64,000 nt of DNA from Streptomyces filamentosus (GTDB lineage: Bacteria > Actinomycetota > Actinomycetes > Streptomycetales > Streptomycetaceae), in contig NZ_BNBE01000005.1 of NCBI RefSeq assembly GCF_014654895.1, positions 62,001 to 126,000 of the forward strand, in the 5' to 3' direction. The position numbers were made by a program, and so were the translations under genes. This document shows positions 1-7,526 of this stretch, in pieces. The notes beneath the pieces are model-generated. The model saw nothing but the letters and a program-made list of their open reading frames with translations. It ran no database searches and was not told the origin of the DNA. The stretch's first letter is position 1, and each line of letters begins with the position of its first letter.

Positions 1-54
1 GGCGGCCTCTGCGGCTGGTACGTCGCCCGGAGGGGTCCGAGGAGGAGGAAGTGA
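1..54 (+). CDS. C-terminal end of an upstream gene (partial)
   Basis: Reading frame 1 is open from the left edge and ends with TGA at 52-54. The 17 visible residues end in a basic tail (ARRGPRRRK), as is common after a last membrane helix, but too little is present to name the protein. The TGA overlaps the GTG start of the next gene in a GTGA arrangement, and a strong GGAGGAGG ribosome site lies inside this frame. Both suggest translational coupling. It could be a chance open frame. Confidence 0.45.
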   Translation, partial: GGLCGWYVARRGPRRRK

Positions 55-407
55 GGCGCGGGCCCCTGGCCGGGGCCCTCGCGGCGGCGGCCCTCGCGGC
101 GGCGGTCGGCGCGGCCGGCGGGGCGGGCTCCCGGCGGGCCCGGGAGACGTCCGGTCCGTGGCCGCGGATGCCGGACTTCCGGGGCCGGGCCCTGTGGCGG
201 GTCTTCACCCGCCTCGACCACCGCACCCGGCTCGACGTCCACGACGCGAGCGGCCGGGACCGGCGGGTGCTGTGGCCCCCGCGCTGGCGGGTCTGCACCC
301 AGTACCCGGCCGCGGGCACGGGCCTGGACCGCCGCACCACGGTCGTCATCGGCGTCCTCCGCAAGGACGAGCCCTGCCCGGTCCGCGTGACGGCGGCCCG
401 CCGCTGA
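51..407 (+). CDS. Exported protein with a PASTA-like domain
   Basis: The protein has 118 residues. The GTG start is fixed by GGAGGAGG a few bases upstream and overlaps the previous stop codon. Residues 1-28 are an Ala/Gly-rich signal or anchor segment after a short basic start, so export is likely; there is no lipobox cysteine. Residues about 40-110 resemble a single PASTA-type module: MPDFRGRAL, then a D-A-S-G-R turn, then WRVCTQYPAAGT, then a hydrophobic strand and CP. The two cysteines could pair outside the cell. Single-PASTA secreted proteins are common in Streptomyces, and a wall or ligand-binding role is inference. The gene ends inside a 24-bp tandem repeat. Confidence 0.6.
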   Translation: MRRGPLAGALAAAALAAAVGAAGGAGSRRARETSGPWPRMPDFRGRALWRVFTRLDHRTRLDVHDASGRDRRVLWPPRWRVCTQYPAAGTGLDRRTTVVIGVLRKDEPCPVRVTAARR

Positions 408-515
408 CCCCGCCCTACGGCCCGCCGCTGACCCCGCCCGTACGGGCCCCGCCGACCCCGCCCGTACCGGCCCCGCCGACCCGCCCGTACGGGCCGCGCC
501 GCCGACCCGCCCGCG
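401..515 (+). repeat. 24-bp tandem repeat with palindromic core
   Basis: About 4.5 copies of a unit of the form CCGCYGACCCCGCCCGTACGG begin near 401, 425, 449, 473 and 499. The period is 24 bp, then 26. The copies at 425 and 473 contain the perfect palindrome GCCCGTACGGGC, while the copies at 401 and 449 carry decayed versions. The array starts at the stop codon of the PASTA-like gene and ends just before the promoter of the acetyltransferase gene. Confidence 0.75.
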
Positions 516-526
516 CGGCCTCCCGT

Positions 527-532
527 TAGCCT
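527..532 (+). promoter_or_regulatory. -10 box TAGCCT, leaderless start
   Basis: TAGCCT lies 6 nt before the GTG at 539 and no Shine-Dalgarno site is present. The spacing puts transcription initiation at or next to the start codon. Confidence 0.55.
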
Positions 533-538
533 GGGCCC

Positions 539-1090
539 GTGCCCGACGACCTCCACCGCTCCCGCTGCCTCGCCGCAGGCCCCCGCGTGGGGCTGCGGCC
601 CTTCACGCCCGAGGACGGGGCGGAGTTCACCGCACGGGCCGAGGAGAGCGTCGGGCTGCACCGCCCGTGGCTGTTCCCGCCCCGGACGGCCGAGGAGTAC
701 GCGGCGTACGCGGCCGCGCTGACCGGGGAGGCGGCGCGGGCCGGGTTCCTGGTCTGCGAGCGGGCGGCGGGCGGCGGGATCGCCGGCTTCCTCACCGTCA
801 ACAACATCGTCCGCGGCGCCTTCCGCAGCGGCGCCCTCGGCTACGGCGCCTTCGCGCACGCCGCCGGGCGCGGACTGATGGGGGAGGCGCTGGACCTGCT
901 CCTGGAGCACGCCTTCACGACGATGGGGCTGCACCGCCTGGAGGCCAACATCCAGCCCGGCAACGCCCCCTCGCGCGCCCTGGTCCGCCGGGCCGGCTTC
1001 CGTCTGGAGGGCTTCTCGCCCGCGATGCTGTTCATCGACGGGGCCTGGCGGGACCACGAGCGGTGGGCGATCACCGACCCTTGCGGTTGA
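539..1090 (+). CDS. RimJ/RimL-type GNAT N-acetyltransferase
   Basis: The protein has 183 residues, a normal length for the family. It shows the GNAT layout of ribosomal-protein N-terminal acetyltransferases: an N-terminal LRPFTPEDGAEF segment, a central strand FLTVNNIVRG, and the acetyl-CoA loop region around GRGLMGEALDLLLEHAF. The HRLEANIQPGNAPSRAL block and RRAGFRLEGF follow near the C-terminus. It should transfer acetyl from acetyl-CoA to an alpha-amine; the substrate is unknown. The start is GTG with a -10 box 6 nt upstream and no ribosome site, so a leaderless mRNA is likely. Its last 20 bases overlap the end of the convergent gene on the other strand. Confidence 0.85.
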   Translation: MPDDLHRSRCLAAGPRVGLRPFTPEDGAEFTARAEESVGLHRPWLFPPRTAEEYAAYAAALTGEAARAGFLVCERAAGGGIAGFLTVNNIVRGAFRSGALGYGAFAHAAGRGLMGEALDLLLEHAFTTMGLHRLEANIQPGNAPSRALVRRAGFRLEGFSPAMLFIDGAWRDHERWAITDPCG

Positions 1091-1406
1091 TCTTCATCGT
1101 GTCGAGGTCGGTCACCGTGGACTTCAGCCCCTTGTAGCCGTGACCGAGCGCGGCGAGCGCCGCCTCCACCCGCTCCTCGGCGAGCGCCCCGGCCATCTCG
1201 TCGCCGTCCTCCGCGTCCGACGCGACGACCAGCCGGTACGAGAAGTGCTTGAGCGCCCGGTCGTAGGTGAGGGAGCCCTCCTCGGTGAACCGCATGGCCG
1301 CCAGGCCGTGCTCCTCCACCTCGGCGAGCAGCCGCTCCCGGCTCTCGGGCGACAGCCCGTCGAAGGTGCCCCGCACGATGACCCGGTAGGTGTGTGGCGT
1401 GCCCAT
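1071..1406 (-). CDS. DUF6204-type small conserved protein
   Basis: The protein has 111 residues when started at the ATG giving MGTPHTYRVIVRG. A longer frame to 1442 exists, but its extra residues look non-coding. The conserved core has TYRVIVRGTFDGLSPE, then FTEEGSLTYD, then a hydrophobic strand FSYRLVVAS and an acidic helix. I match it to the actinobacterial DUF6204 family from memory. No catalytic motif is visible, and the alternating strands suggest a small alpha/beta fold. It is convergent with, and overlaps, the acetyltransferase gene by 20 bp. Function unknown. Confidence 0.7.
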   Translation of the reverse strand: MGTPHTYRVIVRGTFDGLSPESRERLLAEVEEHGLAAMRFTEEGSLTYDRALKHFSYRLVVASDAEDGDEMAGALAEERVEAALAALGHGYKGLKSTVTDLDTMKINRKGR

Positions 1407-1607
1407 CTCTCGTACTCCCGTGGTGCTCCCGGTGCCCGCCACGGCGGCGGGCGACCCTCCACCCTAGGCCGGGGCCCGGTTCCGGCGCGCGCCATTAAAC
1501 CGCGCCGGGGAGCCCTCCGCACCGCACGCCGGAGCCCTCGGGACCGCGCGGGAAAGCCCTGGTCACGCGGTCTGTTCAGGGCGGGCCCCGGCGTGTTCCA
1601 TGGGCGG

Positions 1608-3569
1608 ATGACGACCGTACGACGTGCCGTGCTCACCCTCCCGGCGGCCCCGCTCGGCCCGGACAACCCGCTGCCCGCCCTCCGGACCCCCGGCCCGGCG
1701 CACGCCCTCGGGCCCGAGGAGCTCGCCGCCCTGCCGCGCGACATGGCGCGGGGCATCGGCCGGGCGCCGCTGCGCAGCCTGCTGCCCGCTCCGGTCCGCG
1801 ACGGCTACGGCCGCGACCGCCGGGAGGCGTCCCTGGACGCCCTCGTCCTGGAGAACGACCGGCTGCGGGTCACCGTCCTGCCCGGCCTCGGCGGCCGGAT
1901 CCACTCCCTGCACCACAAGCCCACCGGCCGCGAACTCGTCTACCGCAACCCGGTGTTCCAGCCCGCCGCCTTCGCCCTCAACGGCGCCTGGTTCTCCGGC
2001 GGCGTCGAGTGGAACACCGGCGCCACCGGCCACACCACCCTCTCCTGCGCCCCGCTGCACGCGGCGACCGTGCCCGCCCCCGACGGCACGCCGATGCTCC
2101 GGCTCTGGGAGTGGGAGCGGCTGCGGGACCTGCCCTTCCAGGTCGACCTGTGGCTGCCGGAGGGTTCCGACTTCCTCCTCGTCGGCGTCCGGATCCGCAA
2201 CCCCCACGAGCGCCCCGCGCCCGTCTACTGGTGGTCCAACACCGCCGTCCCCGAGCGCCGCAGGGTCCTCGCCCCCGCCGACACCGCCTGGCACCACGGC
2301 TACGAGCGGGGCCTGCGCAAGGTCCCCGTACCGGCGGGCGAGGACGGCACGGACCGCTCCCGGCCGGAGCACAGCACCCACGCCGGGGACTGGTTCTACG
2401 ACCTCCCGGACGGCGGGCGCCGCTGGATCGCCGCGCTCGACGAGGACGGCACCGGCCTCGTCCAGACCTCCACCGACCGGCTGCGCGGCCGCAAGCTCTT
2501 CGTCTGGGGCACCGGCCCCGGCGGCCGCCGCTGGCAGGAGTGGCTCACCGCGCCGGGCACCGAGGGGTACGCCGAGATCCAGGCCGGTCTCGCCCGCACC
2601 CAGCTCGAACACCTCGAACTGGCGCCGGAGTCGGAGCTGAGCTGGCTGGAGGCGTACGGGCCGCTGGCCGCCGATCCGGCCGCGGCGCTGGGCCCCGACT
2701 GGGCGGCCGCCCGGGCGGAGGCCGAGCGGGCCCTGGACCTGGCCCTGCCCCGCGGCGCCGTCGACGCCGCGCACGCGGCCTGGCGGGAGGGGGCCGCCGA
2801 CACCGACCCGGAGCCGGCCGCGGTCCTCGCCGCGGGGTCCGGCTGGGGCGCCCTCGACGTCCTGCGGGCCGGGCACGTCCTCCCCGGCACCCCCTTCCCC
2901 GAGACGACGCTCGGCGCCGAGCAGGAGCCCTGGCGGGACCTGCTGCGCACCGGCGCCCTGCCGCCGCCCGCGAAGGGCGCCGTGCCCTTCCCGCCGCAGA
3001 CCGCCCCGGCCTGGCGGGACATGCTGGAGACCGCCCCCGCCGACCCGTCCACCGAGTACCACCTCGGCATCGCCCAGTGGCACGCGGGCGACCGGGCCCA
3101 GGCGGTCCGCAGCTGGGAGCGGGGGCTGGCCGGGGCGGCGGTGCGCTGGCCGCTGCTGTACTGCCTGGCCGTCGCCGACCGCGAGGAGGGGCATCCGGAG
3201 CGGGCCGCCCACCGCTTCGCCGAGGCGTGCGCGGAGCTGGCCGGGGCGGTGGACGGCCCGGCGGCGGTGACGGCCGCCGCCGCGCTGACCCGCGAGGCGG
3301 TCGACGCCCAGCTGGCGGTCGGCCGGACCGGCCGGGCCCGCGCCCTGTGGGAGGCGCTGCCCGGGGAGGTGCGGGCCCGGGGCGCCTTCAGGCTCCTGGA
3401 GGTCCGCCTCCTGCTCGCCGAGCACCGCCCGGCCGAGGCCCGCGCGGTCTTCGACGCGGGCTTCGAGGTCCCGGACCTCCGGGAGGGCGCGGAGGTCCTC
3501 GGCGACCTCTGGTCCCGGACCGGCGCGGAACCCCTCCCGGCCGCCTACGAGTTCCGCATGCGGCCCTGA
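1608..3569 (+). CDS. DUF5107 protein with C-terminal TPR-like region
   Basis: The protein has 653 residues. Residues about 40-330 resemble DUF5107, a sugar-mutarotase-like beta-supersandwich: LENDRLRVTVLPGLGGRIHSL, then ELVYRNPVFQP, then GGVEWNTGATGHT and a Trp-rich strand. Residues about 470-640 are helical and repeat-like (EYHLGIAQWHAGDRAQAV..W..GL), consistent with TPR units. Known DUF5107 proteins are cytoplasmic and sit near sugar metabolism genes, so carbohydrate binding or epimerisation is plausible but unproven. The ATG at 1608 is chosen because the upstream frame has low-complexity residues; no strong ribosome site is visible. It converges on the methyltransferase gene with 13 bp between. 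Confidence 0.8.
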   Translation: MTTVRRAVLTLPAAPLGPDNPLPALRTPGPAHALGPEELAALPRDMARGIGRAPLRSLLPAPVRDGYGRDRREASLDALVLENDRLRVTVLPGLGGRIHSLHHKPTGRELVYRNPVFQPAAFALNGAWFSGGVEWNTGATGHTTLSCAPLHAATVPAPDGTPMLRLWEWERLRDLPFQVDLWLPEGSDFLLVGVRIRNPHERPAPVYWWSNTAVPERRRVLAPADTAWHHGYERGLRKVPVPAGEDGTDRSRPEHSTHAGDWFYDLPDGGRRWIAALDEDGTGLVQTSTDRLRGRKLFVWGTGPGGRRWQEWLTAPGTEGYAEIQAGLARTQLEHLELAPESELSWLEAYGPLAADPAAALGPDWAAARAEAERALDLALPRGAVDAAHAAWREGAADTDPEPAAVLAAGSGWGALDVLRAGHVLPGTPFPETTLGAEQEPWRDLLRTGALPPPAKGAVPFPPQTAPAWRDMLETAPADPSTEYHLGIAQWHAGDRAQAVRSWERGLAGAAVRWPLLYCLAVADREEGHPERAAHRFAEACAELAGAVDGPAAVTAAAALTREAVDAQLAVGRTGRARALWEALPGEVRARGAFRLLEVRLLLAEHRPAEARAVFDAGFEVPDLREGAEVLGDLWSRTGAEPLPAAYEFRMRP

Positions 3570-3582
3570 GGGTCCGGCCGGG

Positions 3583-4419
3583 TCAGGAGACCCGGCAGAC
3601 GATCTCGCCGTGCGGGACCATGAACCAGGCGTCCTCCTGGGCGCCCCACTCGCGCCAGGCCGCGTGGATCTCCTCCAGCTCGGCGCGGGTGGCGTGGCCG
3701 CCGTCGACCGCCAGGGCCGCGTAGGAGGAGGCCGTGGTGCGGTCCGCCCACAGCCCGCTCCACCAGGCCCGCTCGTCGGGGGTGGAGAAGGTCCAGGTGC
3801 CCGCCGTGGTGGCGATGTCGGTGAAGCCGGCCCGCCGGGCCCAGGCGAACAGCCGCCGCCCGGCGTCCGGTTCGCCGCCGTTGGCCCGCGCCACCCGGTG
3901 GTAGAGGTCCAGCCAGCCGTCCAGCCCGGGCCGTTCGGGGTACCAGGCGAAGGCGCCGTAGTCGCTGTCGCGGGCCGCGACGATCCCGCCCGGCCGGCAC
4001 ACCCGGCGCATCTCGCGCAGCGCCCGCACCGGGTCGCCCACGTGCTGGAGCACCTGGTGGGCGTGGACGACGTCGAAGGAGTCGTCGGGGAAGTCCAGGG
4101 AGTGGACGTCGGCGACCGCGAACGTGACGTTCTCCAGGCCCCGTTCGGCGGCGGTGGCCCGCGCCTTGTCCAGGACGTCCCCGGCGCTGTCGACGCCGGT
4201 GACCCGTCCCGGGGCGACCAGCGCGGCCAGGTCGGCGGTGATGGTGCCGGGTCCGCAGCCGACGTCCAGCACGTCGAGTCCCGGGCGCAGTTCGCCCAGC
4301 AGGTAGGCGGCCGAGTTGGCGGCGGTGCGCCAGGTGTGGGAGCGGAGGACCGACTCGTGGTGGCCGTGGGTGTAGACGGCGGTCTCGCGGGTCGTGGACC
4401 GCTCGGCGGCGTGCGTCAT
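3583..4419 (-). CDS. SAM-dependent methyltransferase (Methyltransf_11/25 type)
   Basis: The protein has 278 residues. Motif I is LDVLDVGCGPGTITADLA, the acidic SAM-ribose contact follows as VTGVDSAG, and the post-motif region reads FPDDSFDVVHAHQVLQHV. The carrier loop has CRPGGIVAARDSDYGAF. This is the Rossmann class I fold of UbiE/COQ5-like small-molecule methyltransferases; the acceptor is not predictable. The start is the ATG at 4419 with a purine-rich GGGAG upstream. A -10-like TACGGT at 4454-4459 on the same strand gives a short leader. It is convergent with the DUF5107 gene. Confidence 0.85.
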   Translation of the reverse strand: MTHAAERSTTRETAVYTHGHHESVLRSHTWRTAANSAAYLLGELRPGLDVLDVGCGPGTITADLAALVAPGRVTGVDSAGDVLDKARATAAERGLENVTFAVADVHSLDFPDDSFDVVHAHQVLQHVGDPVRALREMRRVCRPGGIVAARDSDYGAFAWYPERPGLDGWLDLYHRVARANGGEPDAGRRLFAWARRAGFTDIATTAGTWTFSTPDERAWWSGLWADRTTASSYAALAVDGGHATRAELEEIHAAWREWGAQEDAWFMVPHGEIVCRVS

Positions 4420-4895
4420 GGAAGCGACTCCCTCGGTGTGGGTGCGTGCCTCCACCGTAGATCCGCTCGCCGCATGGTGAGACCCGTGTCTTGCCATGTG
4501 GACGAGCTGGCCTCGGTGGAGCGCGGTCAAGCGGCATCCGGGGGAGGGGAGTTCGGCGGTCCGTCGGGGGAGGGGGTCGGGGGGCCGGGGCGGCGGGGGG
4601 CGAGTGGAGTTGGTTTCTAGAAAAGACTTCTATATGTTTCCGTGCGGGGGGACGCGCCGGGGGAGCGCGTTCCGCGGAGGCGGCCCGGACCGTGGGGGAA
4701 CCGGGCCGCCACCGCGCCTCCACCGCCCCTCCACCGCGCCTCCCGCCGGCCTGAGGCCGCCCCCCACCCTCCCCCGCGCTTCCTGTGACAGCCTCGTGAA
4801 CAGGCGCCGGGACCCCGCCCCACCACCCCCGCGCGCCCCTACGATCGGCCCGCCGCCGTCCGGCGGCCCGACCCGTGACCGCGCCGAGGAGTCCC
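4420..4895. other. 476-bp divergent intergenic region
   Basis: No credible gene is seen here. The region separates two divergently transcribed genes. It contains the likely -10 (TACGGT, 4454-4459, minus strand) of the methyltransferase gene. A conspicuous A/T-rich patch at 4611-4645 is centred on the perfect 10-bp palindrome TTTCTAGAAA (4614-4623). A C-rich stretch precedes the sulfite-oxidase-like gene. The A/T patch could be a regulator site or promoter; I see no matching -35/-10 pair I would defend. Confidence 0.5.
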
Positions 4896-6092
4896 GTGCC
4901 GCACCCGTCCGAGCCCGCCCGCCGCTCGCTCCTGAAGGCCCTCACCGCCGTCCCGGCCGCCGCCGCGCTCGCCGGGGCCGCCGGCCCGGCCGCCGCCGCG
5001 CCCCTCGCCGCCCCCGGCATCGTCAAACCGCTGCCCGAGGCGCACTTCACCGTGCGCGGCACCAACGCCGAAGCCCGCTTCGACGCCCTCGGCGACACCG
5101 GACCCCTCACCCCCGCCGCCCGCTTCTTCGTCCGCAACCACACCTCCACCCCCGTCCTCGACGCGGCGGACTGGCGGCTCACCCTCTGGGGCGACGGACT
5201 CCACGGCCGCACCCCCGTCCACTTCACCCTCGGACAGCTCCGCGACCTGCCCTCCGTCACCCGGACGGCCCTCGTCGAATGCGCCGGGAACGGCCGCAGC
5301 CTCTACGCCACCCAGCAGGGCCAGACCGTCTCCGGCACCCCCTGGACCCTCGGCGCCGTCGGCGCCGCCCGCTGGCGCGGCGTCCCCCTCCGCGAGGTCC
5401 TGCACCGCGCCGGCCTCGCCCACGACGCCGTCGACCTGCTGCCGCGCGGCCTGGACGCCCCGTACGTCTCCGGCGGCACCGACTTCGGCCGGGTCCGCCG
5501 CCCGCTGCCCGTCGCCAAGGCGCTGGACGACGTGATCCTTGCGTACGAGATGAACGGCGAGCCGCTCCCGTACGACCACGGACACCCCGTCCGGCTCATC
5601 GTGCCGCACTGGGTCGGCATCGCCTCCATCAAGTGGCTCGGCGACATCGAGGTCGCCACCCGCCCGCTCGCCAGCCCCTGGTCCACCGACTGGTACCGCC
5701 TCTTCGGCGAGGCCCACTCGCCCGGCGGCAGCGCCCCGATCACGGAGCAGACGCTCAAGTCCGGCTTCCAGCTGCCCTTCGGCGCCGCCCTGGAGGCCGG
5801 CCGCGTCCACCGGCTCACCGGCCGCGCCTGGTCCGCCCACGCGCCCGTCCGCTCCGTCGACGTCTCCACCGACGGCGGCGCCACCTGGCGCCCCGCCCGC
5901 CTCCACGACGACCCCCGGCGCGCCGCCTGGGTCCGCTGGTCGGCGGCCTGGCGCCCGGCCCGCACCGGACCCGCCACCCTGCTCTCCCGCACCACCGACG
6001 CCGCCGGGAACGTCCAGCCCGACACCGCCGTCGCCAACACCCAGGGCTACCTCTTCGACGCGGTCGTCCGTCACCCGGTCACGGTCTCCTGA
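4896..6092 (+). CDS. Tat-exported sulfite-oxidase-family molybdopterin protein
   Basis: The protein has 398 residues from the GTG at 4896, which has GAGGAG at ideal spacing; a GTG at 4875 adds seven residues without a ribosome site. A twin-arginine signal (ARRSLLKAL, then an Ala-rich h-region) spans about residues 7-35. The oxidoreductase_molyb domain follows. It holds the expected molybdenum-ligand cysteine in LVECAGNG (about C129), the DLLPRGLD and PVRLIVPHWVG segments, and a C-terminal Mo-co dimerisation domain with a DGGATWRPARL strand. It should act outside the membrane as a sulfite-oxidase- or MsrP-like enzyme. No heme domain is present and the substrate is unknown. Confidence 0.85.
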   Translation: MPHPSEPARRSLLKALTAVPAAAALAGAAGPAAAAPLAAPGIVKPLPEAHFTVRGTNAEARFDALGDTGPLTPAARFFVRNHTSTPVLDAADWRLTLWGDGLHGRTPVHFTLGQLRDLPSVTRTALVECAGNGRSLYATQQGQTVSGTPWTLGAVGAARWRGVPLREVLHRAGLAHDAVDLLPRGLDAPYVSGGTDFGRVRRPLPVAKALDDVILAYEMNGEPLPYDHGHPVRLIVPHWVGIASIKWLGDIEVATRPLASPWSTDWYRLFGEAHSPGGSAPITEQTLKSGFQLPFGAALEAGRVHRLTGRAWSAHAPVRSVDVSTDGGATWRPARLHDDPRRAAWVRWSAAWRPARTGPATLLSRTTDAAGNVQPDTAVANTQGYLFDAVVRHPVTVS

Positions 6093-6125
6093 GCGCGGAC
6101 CACGGCCTCCCGAGAATGTAGAACG

Positions 6126-6166
6126 GCGCATTTGCGCTTATAACAGGGCAGGGGGACGCCCTGCCC
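6126..6166 (+). promoter_or_regulatory. Promoter and 5'-UTR hairpin before the aminotransferase-like gene
   Basis: A small palindrome GCGCA-TT-TGCGC (6126-6137) abuts an unusually good -10 box TATAAC (6139-6144). An 8-bp hairpin GGGCAGGG/CCCTGCCC with a 5-nt loop follows at once (6146-6166). The hairpin could be a terminator for the upstream gene or an element at the very 5' end of the new mRNA. AGGAGGT lies a little further down, ahead of the ATG at 6198. Confidence 0.5.
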
Positions 6167-6197
6167 GGCGCCCCCGTGCGCTCAGGAGGTACGGGAC

Positions 6198-7433
6198 ATG
6201 CGGGAGACGGCTCCGGAAGGCCGCGGGCCGGTGCGCTACGGCCCGCCCGTGCCCGAGAGCGGCCGGTCCGTCCCCCCGGAGCTCGCCGCGCTCCTCGCGG
6301 CCGCCGCCGGCCGGACCGCCCCCGAACCGCCCGGCGGCGGACCCGTGCTGCGCGAGGCCGCCGCCGGCTACTGGTGGCGCCGCGGCCTGCGCGGCCACGC
6401 CGAGGACTCCCTCGTCGCCCCCGGCGCCCCCGCCCTCCTCCTCGCGCTCCTCGCCGCCCACGGCGGCGACGTGCTGCTGCCCCGGCCCTGCCCCGCCTGG
6501 TGGACCCCGCAGGTCCGGCTCCTCGGCCGGTTCGCGTACCACGTGCCCACCGCCCCGGAGGCGGGCGGCGTCCCCGACCCGTACGCCCTCCTGGAGACCG
6601 TCCGCCGGGTCCGTGCCGAGGGCGGCGACCCCCGGGTGCTGCTGCTGTCCGTCGCCGACGACCCCACCGCCGGCGTCGCCCCGCCCGAACTCGTCCGCGA
6701 GAGCTGCGAGGCCGCCGTCGCCGAAGGGCTCCACGTCATCAGCGACGAGACCTGGCGCGACACCCTCCACCACCCGCAGGACACCGTCCTCGTCAGCCCC
6801 GCCGAGATGTGCCCCGACGACGTCACCGTCCTCGCCGACCTCGCCGGCGGCGGCCTCGTCCCCGGCTCCTGGCCCTGCGCGATCGCCCGCTTCCCGCCCA
6901 CCGGCCCGGCCCGCGCCGACCGCTACCGCGACCCCCGGGCCCGCGTCCTCGACGTGCTCACCGCCCTCGGTGCCGTGACGGCCGCCCCGGTCGCCCCCGC
7001 CGTCGCCCACGCCCTCGGCGAACCCGAGGACGTCTCCGTACCGGCCCGCCGCGCAGCCGGCGTCCACGGCCGGCTGGCCGCCGCCGCCCACCGCGCCGTC
7101 CTCGACGCCGGCGCCCTCGCCCGGCCCCCGCGGGCCGGCCGCCACCTCTACGCCGACCTCGGCCCGCTCCGGCCCGGCCTCGCCGCCCACGGCGTCACCG
7201 ACTCCCTGGAACTGGAGAACCACCTCACCGCCCGCCTCGGCCGGCCCGTCCCCGGCGGCCACCGCTTCGGCGACGAACTCGGCGCCCTCCGGGTCCGCCT
7301 CGACACCGCCCCGCTGCTCGGCACGACCCCGCCGGAACGCGCCGAGACCCTCGCCGCCCGCGAACCCGAACGCCTGCCCCAGGTCACGAACGCCCTGGCC
7401 GCCCTCTCCGCCGCCCTGCGAGAACTCGCCTGA
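6198..7433 (+). CDS. Aminotransferase-fold protein lacking all lysines
   Basis: The protein has 411 residues with a clear AGGAGGT ribosome site. The sequence follows the fold-type I aminotransferase plan: a glycine-rich N-terminal segment, LLPRPCPAWW, an N-P-T-G-like DDPTAGVAPPELVRESC, and a cofactor-pocket strand HVISDETWRDTL (about 179-190). The place where the Schiff-base lysine should sit reads LAGGGLVPGSWPCAIARF (about 215-232), and reading the whole protein I find no lysine anywhere. It therefore cannot form the internal aldimine with PLP. It may be a non-catalytic or non-PLP derivative. A metallo-beta-lactamase-fold hydrolase gene follows after 93 bp and may be co-transcribed. Confidence 0.8.
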   Translation: MRETAPEGRGPVRYGPPVPESGRSVPPELAALLAAAAGRTAPEPPGGGPVLREAAAGYWWRRGLRGHAEDSLVAPGAPALLLALLAAHGGDVLLPRPCPAWWTPQVRLLGRFAYHVPTAPEAGGVPDPYALLETVRRVRAEGGDPRVLLLSVADDPTAGVAPPELVRESCEAAVAEGLHVISDETWRDTLHHPQDTVLVSPAEMCPDDVTVLADLAGGGLVPGSWPCAIARFPPTGPARADRYRDPRARVLDVLTALGAVTAAPVAPAVAHALGEPEDVSVPARRAAGVHGRLAAAAHRAVLDAGALARPPRAGRHLYADLGPLRPGLAAHGVTDSLELENHLTARLGRPVPGGHRFGDELGALRVRLDTAPLLGTTPPERAETLAAREPERLPQVTNALAALSAALRELA

Positions 7434-7526
7434 ACCCGCTCCCACAGCCCCCGCCCCCACGGACCACCCCCACCGGACGGTCCCCCGCCGGACCGCCTCC
7501 CCCGCCGCGCAGAACGGAGCCCGCAG

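Noticed and set aside
411..520. CRISPR-like array from the 24-bp repeats
   Set aside because: The repeats are contiguous with no unique spacers and no cas genes are present.
1563..3425. A 620-codon minus-strand frame opposite the DUF5107 gene
   Set aside because: Biased composition and no domain; the opposite strand codes.
4617..4826. A 69-codon minus-strand frame in the divergent spacer
   Set aside because: Gly/Arg-rich composition, no ribosome site, no family.
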